A stretch of DNA of 27,109 nt, taken from assembly GCA_002408445.1 (NCBI GenBank), contig DHSK01000139.1:1-27109 (forward strand), given 5' to 3'. The position numbers and the translations under genes are program-made. Origin of the DNA: Syntrophomonas sp. UBA5288 (GTDB taxonomy: Bacteria; Bacillota; Syntrophomonadia; Syntrophomonadales; Syntrophomonadaceae). Positions 7,145 to 15,253 of the stretch are shown here, in pieces. The notes below the pieces were generated by a model that was given only the letters and a program-made list of their open reading frames with translations, was not told the origin of the DNA and ran no database searches. Each line of letters begins with the position of its first letter. Position 1 is the stretch's first letter.

Positions 7145-8761
7145 GTGGCAAAGTTACCTAAAAAGGAAGAACTGCTGCAGCATAAATATGATGTTCCTTC
7201 AGACGCATGGATGGATACCCCAGTTGATATTAAGCCCGGTGTATTCTGTTATGGAGCCAAGGGAAAAAATCTGGAGGCGGTTGGTTTCCCTAATGCACGT
7301 GACTGGTCGCCGAGTGACGAGGACTGGAAGCTGCCGGAAAACTGGAAGGAAATATTTCTCCAGGGCATGGCTGACCGTTTATCCAAGTATCGCTCTTTCA
7401 GACTATTTATGGATGTATGCGTGCGCTGCGGTGCCTGTGCGGATAAATGCCATTTCTACATGGGATCGGGTGATCCTAAAAACATGCCTGTTTTACGTGC
7501 TGAATTGTTGCGCTCGGTTTACCGAAGATATTTTACCAAATCGGGTCAGATGTTTGGCAGGCTGGCCGGTGCCCGTGACCTCACCGAAGATGTCCTGAAA
7601 GAATTGTGGTACTATTTTTATCAATGTACAGAATGCCGGAGATGTTCAGTATTTTGCCCTTATGGCATAGATCAGGCTGAAATTACTATCATGGGCAGGG
7701 AATTATTTAATCTTTTGGGCTTAAATATAGACTGGATCGCCGGACCGGTTGCGAATTGCTACATGAAAGGCAATCACGTAGGGCTCGAACCCCAGACTAT
7801 TATGAGTAATATTGAATTTATGCTGGATGATATCGAAACCATAACCGGCAAGCGTATTAAACCGTCGTTCAACCGGAAAGGGGCTGAAATTCTATTTGTA
7901 GCACCTTCAGGCGATCTCTTTGCCGATCCCGGAATATACACCTGCATGGGTTACCTGATGCTGTTCGAACAGTTGGGACTAGACTACACCATGAGTACCT
8001 ATGCATCCGAGGGAGGTAATTTTGGATTTTTTACATCCAATGAGATGGCCAAACGCCTCAATGCGAAAATCTATGCCGAAGCAAGAAGGCTGGGGGTTAA
8101 ATGGATTCTGGGGGGGGAATGCGGTCATATGTGGCGGGTGCTGAACCAGTACATGGACACATGGAACGGACCGGCTGATTTCCTGGAAGAACCTGTTTCA
8201 CCCATAACAGGCACAAAATTTACCAATGCCAAATCAACTAAAATGGTCCATATTACCGAGTTTACAGCCGACTTGATTTATCATAACAAATTGAAATTGG
8301 ATCCCAGCCGTAATGATCATCTGGTAGTTACTTTCCATGATTCCTGTAATCCGTCCAGAGGAATGGGATTATTGGAAGAACCACGCTATATAATCAGCAA
8401 GGTATGTAATAATTTCCACGAGATGCCGGAAGAAACAATTCGTGAGAAAACCTTGTGCTGCGGCAGCGGATCTGGACTCAATGCCGGTGAAAATATGGAA
8501 CTGCGGCTGCGCGGAGGTTTTCCGCGGGCGAATGCCGTTAAATACGTGCATGACAAGTATGGTGTCAATGTATTGGCCAATGTTTGTGCGGTTGACAGAG
8601 TAGCCTTTCCTGCATTAATGGATTACTGGGTTCCAGGCGTACAGACGATGGGTGTTCATGAGCTTCTTGGCAATGCCTTGGTAATGGATGGCGAAATAGA
8701 ACGCACCTTAAACCTGCGCAGCGAGCCACTACCGGGAAAAGGGGTAGAGAGTGATGTATAA
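7145..8761 (+). CDS. dsrK: DsrK, catalytic iron-sulfur subunit of DsrMKJOP
   Basis: DsrK, 538 residues, is an HdrD-like cytoplasmic subunit thought to reduce the DsrC trisulfide. Two ferredoxin motifs are seen: C92/C95/C98/C102 (CVRCGACADKC) and C161/C164/C167/C171 (CTECRRCSVFC). The C-terminal half carries GECGHMW, HDSCN, LCCGSGSG and a lone Cys in NVCAVD, the DsrK form of the CCG motif that holds the noncubane cluster. GTG 7145 is the likely start: GGAGGAGA-like sequence lies just before it and dsrM ends at 7137; the frame also runs upstream into dsrM, but no good start is there. dsrJ overlaps the 3' end by 8 bases. Confidence 0.95.
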   Translation: MAKLPKKEELLQHKYDVPSDAWMDTPVDIKPGVFCYGAKGKNLEAVGFPNARDWSPSDEDWKLPENWKEIFLQGMADRLSKYRSFRLFMDVCVRCGACADKCHFYMGSGDPKNMPVLRAELLRSVYRRYFTKSGQMFGRLAGARDLTEDVLKELWYYFYQCTECRRCSVFCPYGIDQAEITIMGRELFNLLGLNIDWIAGPVANCYMKGNHVGLEPQTIMSNIEFMLDDIETITGKRIKPSFNRKGAEILFVAPSGDLFADPGIYTCMGYLMLFEQLGLDYTMSTYASEGGNFGFFTSNEMAKRLNAKIYAEARRLGVKWILGGECGHMWRVLNQYMDTWNGPADFLEEPVSPITGTKFTNAKSTKMVHITEFTADLIYHNKLKLDPSRNDHLVVTFHDSCNPSRGMGLLEEPRYIISKVCNNFHEMPEETIREKTLCCGSGSGLNAGENMELRLRGGFPRANAVKYVHDKYGVNVLANVCAVDRVAFPALMDYWVPGVQTMGVHELLGNALVMDGEIERTLNLRSEPLPGKGVESDV

Positions 8762-9155
8762 CGGCAAGAAAATAATTTTGGGTCTGGTGATTTTCGTATT
8801 GTTTTTTACTTCTCCCTTTTTAATAAACATTGGCAAAGCCAATGAGAAGCCGGAAGTTAGTCTGGACACACCCGTTATCAGCCAATTGGACGAAAAACAG
8901 TGTATAGAATCCGCCGAGTATATGAGAGCCAACCACATGAAATTGCTGAATGAATGGCGTGATCAGGCAGTACGTGAAGGACAGACCGTATATATCAGCA
9001 ACTCCGGGAAAAAGTATGAAATCAGCCTGGAAAACGGCTGTCTGGAATGTCATTCCAACCAGGAGCAGTTTTGTGATTCTTGTCATACGTATTCAGAGGT
9101 GGAGCCATATTGCTGGGATTGCCACAATGGAGCGAAAGGTGGTCTGGATAAATGA
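8754..9155 (+). CDS. dsrJ: DsrJ, trihaem cytochrome c
   Basis: DsrJ, 133 residues, faces the outside of the membrane. An N-terminal uncleaved signal anchor spans about residues 6-26. Three haem c sites are present: CLECH (96-100), CDSCH (107-111) and CWDCH (120-124). C50 (KQCIESAEYM) sits where the unusual Cys distal ligand of one DsrJ haem has been reported. ATG 8754 is used; a GTG directly before it (8751) is an alternative that adds one residue. Its 3' end overlaps dsrO by 4 bases. It is the only c-type cytochrome in the window, and the System II haem ligation genes resB/resC lie about 10 kb downstream. Confidence 0.95.
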   Translation: MYNGKKIILGLVIFVLFFTSPFLINIGKANEKPEVSLDTPVISQLDEKQCIESAEYMRANHMKLLNEWRDQAVREGQTVYISNSGKKYEISLENGCLECHSNQEQFCDSCHTYSEVEPYCWDCHNGAKGGLDK

Positions 9156-9943
9156 ATCGACGTGATTTTCTAAAGGCTGGAGCACTGGCGGCAGCAGGCA
9201 TTGGGGGAGCAATTGTTATTGAAGGGCTTGATGGTTTCAATGTTCAAGCTGCTGAAACGAAGGAAAGCAGTAAGGCTCTGCATGCGAAACACTGGGGAAT
9301 GGTTATAGATGTGGACAAGTTTAAAACCCCCGAGGATTTTCAACGTGTAATGGAGGCTTGTCATAGATATCACAATGTACCGGATATAGGCAATCCGGAT
9401 GATGAAATCAAATGGATCTGGCCGGAAGATTTCGAGCATACATTTGCAGAACTCAAGAATCCTTATTTAAGTGACAAGATAAAAGAAATGAATTTCCCTG
9501 TTTTATGCAATCATTGTGAAGAGCCGGCCTGTGTAAGGGTATGCCCGACCCAGGCTACGTTTAAACGTCCGGATGGAATTGTGGCCATGGACTTTCACCG
9601 TTGCGTAGGATGCAGATTTTGCATGGCGGCCTGTCCATTTGGAGCCAGAAGTTTTAACTTTGGTGATCCCAGGCCTTATATCAAAGAAATTAATCCCGAA
9701 GTACCAACCAGAACCAAAGGTGTTGTGGAGAAATGCACTTTTTGTGTGGAAAGGTTGGAAAAGGGTCTGCCGCCTGCCTGTGTGGAAGCGTCAAATGGTG
9801 CTATTCTGTTCGGTGATTTAAATGATCCTGATTCCGATGTGCGCAAAATCCTGACCGGAAATTTTGCGGTCAGGCGTAAAGTGGAATTGGGAACCGGGCC
9901 AAGTGTTTATTACGTAATCAGGGGAGGCGAAGCAGGTGCTTGA
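9152..9943 (+). CDS. dsrO: DsrO, extracytoplasmic iron-sulfur protein
   Basis: DsrO, 263 residues, starts with a Tat signal (RRDFLK at residues 3-8, then a hydrophobic stretch), so it is exported folded and works with DsrJ and DsrP outside the membrane. Full cluster motifs are C119/C122/C127/C131 (CNHCEEPACVRVC) and C151/C154/C157/C161 (CVGCRFCMAAC). The last motif has C195, C198 and C210 but Ser214 where related proteins usually have the fourth Cys. In the N-terminal region, where related ferredoxin-like subunits have a CxxCxxCxxxC site, only C70 is kept. It may therefore hold fewer clusters than relatives. The start overlaps the dsrJ stop (ATGA) and the end overlaps dsrP by 8 bases. Confidence 0.93.
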   Translation: MNRRDFLKAGALAAAGIGGAIVIEGLDGFNVQAAETKESSKALHAKHWGMVIDVDKFKTPEDFQRVMEACHRYHNVPDIGNPDDEIKWIWPEDFEHTFAELKNPYLSDKIKEMNFPVLCNHCEEPACVRVCPTQATFKRPDGIVAMDFHRCVGCRFCMAACPFGARSFNFGDPRPYIKEINPEVPTRTKGVVEKCTFCVERLEKGLPPACVEASNGAILFGDLNDPDSDVRKILTGNFAVRRKVELGTGPSVYYVIRGGEAGA

Positions 9944-11087
9944 GAAGGCTTTGTACGGAAGTAAACGTTATTATGCCTGGATTGGGTTTTTATTGATTAT
10001 AATCATAGCCGGATTAAGCGCTTATGTGAGGCAGTTTAATTACGGTTTGGGTGTAACCGGTATGAGCCGGGATGTAACCTGGGGGTTATATATCTCACAA
10101 TTTACATTCATGGTGGGTGTAGCGGCATCAGCAGTTATGGTGGCAATACCTTATTATCTCCATGATTATAAAGTCTTTGGCAAGATAGTTATACTGGGTG
10201 AGTTTTTAGCAGTATCTGCTGTAATTGTCTGCATGCTTTTTATATTCGTGGATATGGGACAGCCTATGCGTTTTCTAAATCTGATTCTGCACCCGACTCC
10301 GCGCTCGGTTATGTTTTGGGATATGTGCGTACTGATGGGTTATCTTCTGCTCAATATCTTCATAGGCTGGACGGTTTTGGGGGCGGAGAAAAAAGGATGT
10401 CCGCCTCCGCATTGGACCAAAGTTCTTTCATATATCGCAATACCTTGGGCAATAAGTATTCATACTGTAACGGCATTTCTTTATGCCGGTCTGCCCGGCA
10501 GGTACTACTGGTTATCTGCAATTATGGCTGCGCGTTTCCTGTCTTCTGCCTTTGCGGCCGGACCTGCGCTGCTGATTATACTATGTCTTTTGCTGAGAAG
10601 ATTTACTTCGTTTAAAACTCCGTCGGAGGCAATTCAGTCGTTGGCTAAAATCGTGACTTATGCCATGATTGCCAATGTATTCTTCTTCATGTTGGAGGTA
10701 TTTACCGCTTTTTACAGCAATATACCCGGACACATGGCAGCTCTGAAGTATCTTTTCGTTGGGCTGGAAGGACACAATAATCTGGTTCCGTTCATGTGGA
10801 CTGCGGCAGTTCTAGCTTTCCTGGGCATTATCCTGCTGTTAATTCCCAAGATGCGGAGAAATGAAACAGTATTAACCGGTGCTCTGGTCTCGGTTTTTGT
10901 AGCAGCCTGGTTGGACAAGGGATTAGGTCTGGTTTTGGGAGGCTTTGTTCCTAATGCATTTGATCATATTACCGAGTATGTACCTACGGCTACAGAATTA
11001 ACCGTTATTTTAGGTGTCTATGCCATCGGCTTTTTACTATTGACCATTCTGTACAAGGTACTGATAGCTGTCAGAGAACAAGTATAA
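9936..11087 (+). CDS. dsrP: DsrP, NrfD-family integral membrane subunit
   Basis: DsrP, 383 residues, is a NrfD/PsrC-type membrane protein with about ten hydrophobic segments spread across its length. It is thought to oxidise or reduce quinone and to pass electrons to or from DsrO. The GTG start at 9936 overlaps the dsrO 3' end by 8 bases, with GGGGAGG upstream as ribosome site. It has no haem-binding motif. It is the last gene of the tightly overlapping dsrT-like/M/K/J/O/P group; dsrC follows after 103 bases. Confidence 0.93.
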   Translation: MLEKALYGSKRYYAWIGFLLIIIIAGLSAYVRQFNYGLGVTGMSRDVTWGLYISQFTFMVGVAASAVMVAIPYYLHDYKVFGKIVILGEFLAVSAVIVCMLFIFVDMGQPMRFLNLILHPTPRSVMFWDMCVLMGYLLLNIFIGWTVLGAEKKGCPPPHWTKVLSYIAIPWAISIHTVTAFLYAGLPGRYYWLSAIMAARFLSSAFAAGPALLIILCLLLRRFTSFKTPSEAIQSLAKIVTYAMIANVFFFMLEVFTAFYSNIPGHMAALKYLFVGLEGHNNLVPFMWTAAVLAFLGIILLLIPKMRRNETVLTGALVSVFVAAWLDKGLGLVLGGFVPNAFDHITEYVPTATELTVILGVYAIGFLLLTILYKVLIAVREQV

Positions 11088-11190
11088 AATTTAAATATAA
11101 TCCAATTGGTGAGTGGTATTGTTCATTTTGCTCCGGCCTAAATCAAGTAAAGGCAGGGCATTATATAAATCTAATAAGGAGGAATAAACA

Positions 11191-11505
11191 ATGGCAGAGT
11201 TACAAGTTGGAGACCGTTCGATAGTATTGGATGAAGACGGTTTCCTGGATAATCCTGAGGATTGGAATGAAGAAGTTGCTGAAGTTCTGGCTGTCACTGA
11301 GGAAGTTGAACTGACACCCGAACATTGGGGCATTATCAATTACCTGCGTAATTATTATGCAGAGTTTGGTGTAGCCCCGATGGTAAGAAAAATGCTGAAA
11401 GATACCAAAAAGAGCCAATCTGAAATCTACAATCTGTTTCCTAGCGGTCCGGGGAAAGGCGCCTGTAAGATTGCAGGCTTGCCGAAGCCTACGGGGTGCG
11501 TATAA
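11191..11505 (+). CDS. dsrC: DsrC, sulfur carrier and DsrAB co-substrate
   Basis: DsrC, 104 residues, has the full flexible C-terminal arm: CysB in GACK and CysA as penultimate residue in GCV, ten residues apart, as needed to form the trisulfide with sulfite-derived sulfur. The remainder matches the TusE/DsrC fold (EDWNEEVAEVLA, LTPEHWGIINYLR). TAAGGAGG before ATG 11191 is a very strong ribosome site, consistent with the high DsrC abundance known in sulfate reducers. The 103-base gap before it is AT-rich and could hold a separate promoter, but I see no convincing -35/-10 pair. A strong terminator follows. Confidence 0.96.
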   Translation: MAELQVGDRSIVLDEDGFLDNPEDWNEEVAEVLAVTEEVELTPEHWGIINYLRNYYAEFGVAPMVRKMLKDTKKSQSEIYNLFPSGPGKGACKIAGLPKPTGCV

Positions 11506-11514
11506 TGAAGACGA

Positions 11515-11547
11515 CAGCGGGTTCTATAAAGAACCCGCTGTTTTTTT
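11515..11547 (+). terminator. rho-independent terminator after dsrC
   Basis: Perfect 11-bp stem, 11515-11525 with 11530-11540 (CAGCGGGTTCT and its complement), 4-base loop, then seven T at 11541-11547. It begins 9 bases after the dsrC stop and cleanly separates the dsr block from the ech block. Confidence 0.95.
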
Positions 11548-11650
11548 AAAAGTGAATAAAATAGCAAGCTAATTAATAGAGAATCGCACCGCTTTACGCG
11601 GCAGAGCGAGAAAAAATTGTATGAGCTATTAAATTGAAGAGGTGAGATTA

Positions 11651-13594
11651 ATGGATAAAGCCACAAGCTTGATTGCTATTTTAATGTGGCTGCCGGTTAT
11701 AGCAGCCGTACTTTGCTATATTGTACACAGTTATGCCTTCAGAAATATCTTAGTATGGTTAACTGGTATAACATTGGCGACCGTATCTGTGATGTTGTTT
11801 GCGACGGGACCCTTTGATTATCAGCCCTCCGTAATTTGGAATGGAATGGTGGAGGCAGCTGACTTTGTCTTAATGGTTTTAATACTGTACCTAGGTATTA
11901 AAAACCGTCACAAGTTAATCATTAATTTAACTTTGATTCAAATTGCGGTGTTGATTTATTTTGATTTCTTTATGGGTCCACATACAGCGGTAAATCCAAT
12001 CTTCGTTATAGACAACCTTGCTCTGGTGATGAGCCTGATCATAAATATTGTCGGTTCGCTTATATGTATTTATGGCGTTCGCTATATAGCAGAACATGAA
12101 GAACACCATCCGGTGAACAAAACGCGACAGCCGCGCTTTATGTTCTGGCTGGTGATATTCCTCGGTGCCATGAATGGGATAGTATTTTCCAATGACCTGA
12201 TGTGGCTGTATTTTTTCTGGGAAATGACCACCCTGTGCTCATACGAATTAATCGGTCATAACCTCGATAAGGAAGCGATCGATAATGCTTGCCGGGCTTT
12301 GTGGATGAACATGGCAGGGGGGGTGGCTTTTGCCCTGGCCTTGGTCCTCTTAGCCTTATCTATGCCCGGCCAGCCGCTGGCCCTTCGTACGCTGTTGGCC
12401 AGTCCGGGGGGAGCAACCGGAACGATACTTTTGGCTGTAGCTCTGCTGGTCTTGGCCGGCTTTACCAAATCAGCCCAGATGCCCTTTCAAAACTGGCTTT
12501 TGGGTGCCATGGTGGCACCTACTCCGGTGTCAGCTTTGCTGCATTCCAGTACCATGGTTAAAGCCGGTGTTTATCTTATAGTAAGGATGGCTCCCGCTTA
12601 TCAAGGTACCTATATCAGTAATCTGGTGGCGGTAGCCGGTGCTTTTACTTTCATGATGACCTCCATTCTGGCGGTTACTCAATCCAATGCCAAACGGGTC
12701 TTGGCTTATTCTACTATAGCCAATCTGGGCCTGATTATAGCCTGCGCCGGTATTAATACGCCGGTTGCGATAAGTGCCGCTATAGCATTAATTATTTTTC
12801 ACGCGGTTTCCAAAGGACTATTGTTCCTGTCCACCGGAGTTATTGAACATAACATAGGCAGCCGGGATATCGAAGACATGGGTGGGCTGGTTGATCGTAT
12901 GCCGGTTACTACCATGATAGTCGCCATTGGGGTATTAAGCATGTTCCTGCCGCCCTTTGGCATGCTGATGGGTAAATGGGCGGCTATAGAAGCATCAACC
13001 CAGCTGCCGCTGGTGGCCTTGATGTTTGTAGCGGCCAGTGCGGTAACGGCTCTATTTTGGATTAAATGGCTGGGACGTCTTTTAGAAGGCGAGCCTGGTT
13101 TGGCACATAAAAAACCTGAGCATCTGGCCCCGCATTACTGGGTGTCACTGGGTGGATTGGCATTAGGTGCGGTAATTATGGGTGTGATGGTGCTGCCTAT
13201 AATGAATAAAGTGGTAATTCCAGCCGTAAAGGCGAGTCATCAAAATGCCGGACTTATTGTCCAGGGGGCTTCTATAGCGGCGGAAACTTCTCGGACCATA
13301 ATTGGTTCCTTTACCCCTTGGCCGCTGTTTGCGGTACTGGCGGTAGTGATACTGGCCTTCTGGCTATTATTTAAGCCCGGTAAAGCCACCGTAAAACCCA
13401 TCTATCTCTGTGGCGAAAATACTGGTGCTTTGAATTCGGTCAGATATCTGTCCACCGCTGATCAGGAAGTTCAATCAAGCTTGTCCAATTATTATTTCGC
13501 CGGCTATTTGAAGGAATCCAAACTAAATGAATTTGGGAATGTAATAGCCATAATTGTTTTAGTAATACTGTTGCTGGGGGTGAAGGTTCTATGA
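11651..13594 (+). CDS. echA: Ech-type hydrogenase, large membrane subunit (NuoL/antiporter-like)
   Basis: A 647-residue polytopic protein of the NuoL/Mrp-antiporter family, the likely ion-pumping subunit of an energy-converting hydrogenase. Family blocks are the membrane Glu in FFWEMTTL, the Lys in GFTKSAQMPFQNWLL, and PTPVSALLHSSTMVKAG. ATG 11651 is chosen over an in-frame GTG at 11642 because GAGGTGAG lies immediately upstream of it as ribosome site. The stop overlaps echB (ATGA). The upstream gap 11548-11650 lies between the dsrC terminator and this gene and must hold the operon promoter, though no clear consensus is visible. The gene order that follows (B-C-D-E-F) identifies Ech rather than Hyf/Hyc or complex I. 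Confidence 0.92.
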   Translation: MDKATSLIAILMWLPVIAAVLCYIVHSYAFRNILVWLTGITLATVSVMLFATGPFDYQPSVIWNGMVEAADFVLMVLILYLGIKNRHKLIINLTLIQIAVLIYFDFFMGPHTAVNPIFVIDNLALVMSLIINIVGSLICIYGVRYIAEHEEHHPVNKTRQPRFMFWLVIFLGAMNGIVFSNDLMWLYFFWEMTTLCSYELIGHNLDKEAIDNACRALWMNMAGGVAFALALVLLALSMPGQPLALRTLLASPGGATGTILLAVALLVLAGFTKSAQMPFQNWLLGAMVAPTPVSALLHSSTMVKAGVYLIVRMAPAYQGTYISNLVAVAGAFTFMMTSILAVTQSNAKRVLAYSTIANLGLIIACAGINTPVAISAAIALIIFHAVSKGLLFLSTGVIEHNIGSRDIEDMGGLVDRMPVTTMIVAIGVLSMFLPPFGMLMGKWAAIEASTQLPLVALMFVAASAVTALFWIKWLGRLLEGEPGLAHKKPEHLAPHYWVSLGGLALGAVIMGVMVLPIMNKVVIPAVKASHQNAGLIVQGASIAAETSRTIIGSFTPWPLFAVLAVVILAFWLLFKPGKATVKPIYLCGENTGALNSVRYLSTADQEVQSSLSNYYFAGYLKESKLNEFGNVIAIIVLVILLLGVKVL

Positions 13595-14436
13595 GAGAGT
13601 TAGTCATTATCCTTTTGGTTTTGCTGGGAGCACCTCTGCTGGGAGGCTTTCTTACCGGGGCGGACCGGGTTATAACAGCGCGGATGCAGGGGAGAGTAGG
13701 ACCTCCAGTATTACAGCCATTTTATGACTTCTTTAAATTGCTGGGCAAAGAACGGTTTTTAATAAACCAGCGTCAGGTATTTTGGGTCATCGGATATCTT
13801 GTTTTGGTTATAACTAGTCTGGTTATGCTTTGCATGGGCCGTGATTTACTGATTATTGTTTTTGTAATGGCTTTTGCTGCTATTTGTTTTGTATTGGGCG
13901 GCTTTAGTACCAGGTCACCTTACAGTCATATCGGCAGCCATAGAGAGCTACTGCAGATGCTGGCTTATGAACCGGTTTTAATATTACTGGCTATAGGTGT
14001 TTTTATGCAGAACAAAAGTTTTCTGGTAAAAGATATCTGGACTCGTCCCGAACCTTTACTGTTTTCTTTGCCACTGGTATTTATAGCCGTTTTAATCATA
14101 TTAACCATAAAAATGCGTAAATCCCCGTTTGACCTTTCAACTTGCCATCATGCCCATCAGGAAATAATTCAGGGGATTACGATTGAATACTCCGGGCCTT
14201 ACCTGGCTATTATTGAGCTGACGCACTGGTATGAACTTGTACTCGTGCTGGGTCTGGTAGTGCTGTTCTGGGCGCAGCCAATCTGGATGGGCCTTATTCT
14301 GGCAGCGATTGCCTTTTTTATTGAACTGGTAATAGACAACATATGTGCCCGTATGACCTGGTCATGGATGCTCAAAGTAACCTGGACCGCAGGAATATTG
14401 CTGTGCGTTCTGAATCTGGGCGCAAATCTATTTTAG
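13591..14436 (+). CDS. echB: Ech-type hydrogenase, NuoH-like membrane subunit
   Basis: A 281-residue, roughly eight-helix NuoH/HycD homologue that anchors the hydrophilic arm and couples electron transfer to ion movement. Conserved features are ARMQGRVGPPVLQP and KLLGKE near the N terminus, SHRELLQMLAYEP in the middle, and KSPFDL with the following acidic EYSGPYLAIIEL. It overlaps echA by 4 bases and precedes echC by 16 bases. Confidence 0.93.
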   Translation: MRELVIILLVLLGAPLLGGFLTGADRVITARMQGRVGPPVLQPFYDFFKLLGKERFLINQRQVFWVIGYLVLVITSLVMLCMGRDLLIIVFVMAFAAICFVLGGFSTRSPYSHIGSHRELLQMLAYEPVLILLAIGVFMQNKSFLVKDIWTRPEPLLFSLPLVFIAVLIILTIKMRKSPFDLSTCHHAHQEIIQGITIEYSGPYLAIIELTHWYELVLVLGLVVLFWAQPIWMGLILAAIAFFIELVIDNICARMTWSWMLKVTWTAGILLCVLNLGANLF

Positions 14437-14452
14437 AAACTGGGGTGATATC

Positions 14453-14905
14453 GTGGGAATAATTCAAAAATCGCAAATAAAGTCTCCCTGGCTGCTGCAC
14501 TACGATTGCAGCAGCTGTAATGGCTGTGACATAGAAATATTGGCAAGTCTGACACCATTGTATGATATAGAACGATTCGGGATTATAAATACCGGCAATC
14601 CCAAACACGCTGATATTTTGCTGGTTACAGGGGGTGTTAACCAGCGTAACGCACGAGTGCTCAGGAATCTTTATGATCAAATGCCTGAGCCCAAGGTTGT
14701 GGTAGCGGTAGGAACCTGTGCCTGCAGCGGCGGGGTTTTTCATAATTGCTACAACATACTGGGGGGAGTCGATAAAGCTATTCCGGTTGACGTATATGTG
14801 CCGGGATGTGCTGCCCGCCCCGAGGCAATCATAGATGGTGTGGTAATGGGACTGCAGAAGTTAAAGGAAAAGACCAGTAAAAAATCTGAGGAGGCAGCCG
14901 GATGA
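14453..14905 (+). CDS. echC: Ech-type hydrogenase, small subunit (NuoB-like)
   Basis: A 150-residue NuoB-type small subunit that carries the proximal [4Fe-4S] cluster next to the NiFe site. Ligand candidates are C22 and C25 (SSCNGC), C89 (VGTCAC) and C119 (VPGCAARP). The GTG start at 14453 follows a GGGGTGAT ribosome site. It lacks the extra clusters and the Tat signal of periplasmic hydrogenase small subunits, consistent with a cytoplasm-facing complex. The stop overlaps the echD start (ATGA). Confidence 0.93.
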   Translation: MGIIQKSQIKSPWLLHYDCSSCNGCDIEILASLTPLYDIERFGIINTGNPKHADILLVTGGVNQRNARVLRNLYDQMPEPKVVVAVGTCACSGGVFHNCYNILGGVDKAIPVDVYVPGCAARPEAIIDGVVMGLQKLKEKTSKKSEEAAG

Positions 14906-15252
14906 GTTATCAAACAAAGATTATCACAACTGAAAATGTTATTGACCAAGTTAAACAATTGTTTAGTGCTGGATACCGCTTTGTAACTGCAACCTGTGTT
15001 GATGAGAGGGACAAATTCAGGGTTATATATTCTTTTGATAAAGATATAACACTGGTTAATCTTGAAGTTGAAGCGGGTAAGAATGAAGAAATACCCAGTA
15101 TTTCCGGAGTCTATCTTTGTGCCTTTTTGATAGAAAACGAAATGAAGGAATTGTTTGGACTTAAAGTGACTGATATTGCGGTGGATCTGGGTGGACATAT
15201 GTTTATGACCGATGAAAACCATCCTCATCCCATGGCAAAGGAGGCGGAATAG
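14902..15252 (+). CDS. echD: Ech-type hydrogenase, NuoC-like subunit
   Basis: A 116-residue homologue of the NuoC/30-kDa subunit, the usual size for EchD, with no cofactor motif. The C-terminal region has the family-like block FLIENEMKELFGLKV followed by GGHMFM. It is a structural subunit beside EchE. Its last codons contain the ribosome site (AAAGGAGG, 15238-15245) for echE. Confidence 0.88.
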   Translation: MSYQTKIITTENVIDQVKQLFSAGYRFVTATCVDERDKFRVIYSFDKDITLVNLEVEAGKNEEIPSISGVYLCAFLIENEMKELFGLKVTDIAVDLGGHMFMTDENHPHPMAKEAE

Positions 15253-15253
15253 A

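Noticed and set aside
2978..11505. Oxidative (sulfur-oxidiser) type Dsr system
   Set aside because: dsrD and a dsrT-like gene are present, while dsrEFH and dsrL, typical of the oxidative type, are absent.
14749..15228. 159-codon open frame on the minus strand across the echC-echD region
   Set aside because: It lies antisense to two well-supported ech genes, has no family pattern, and is best explained as a shadow of their codon use.
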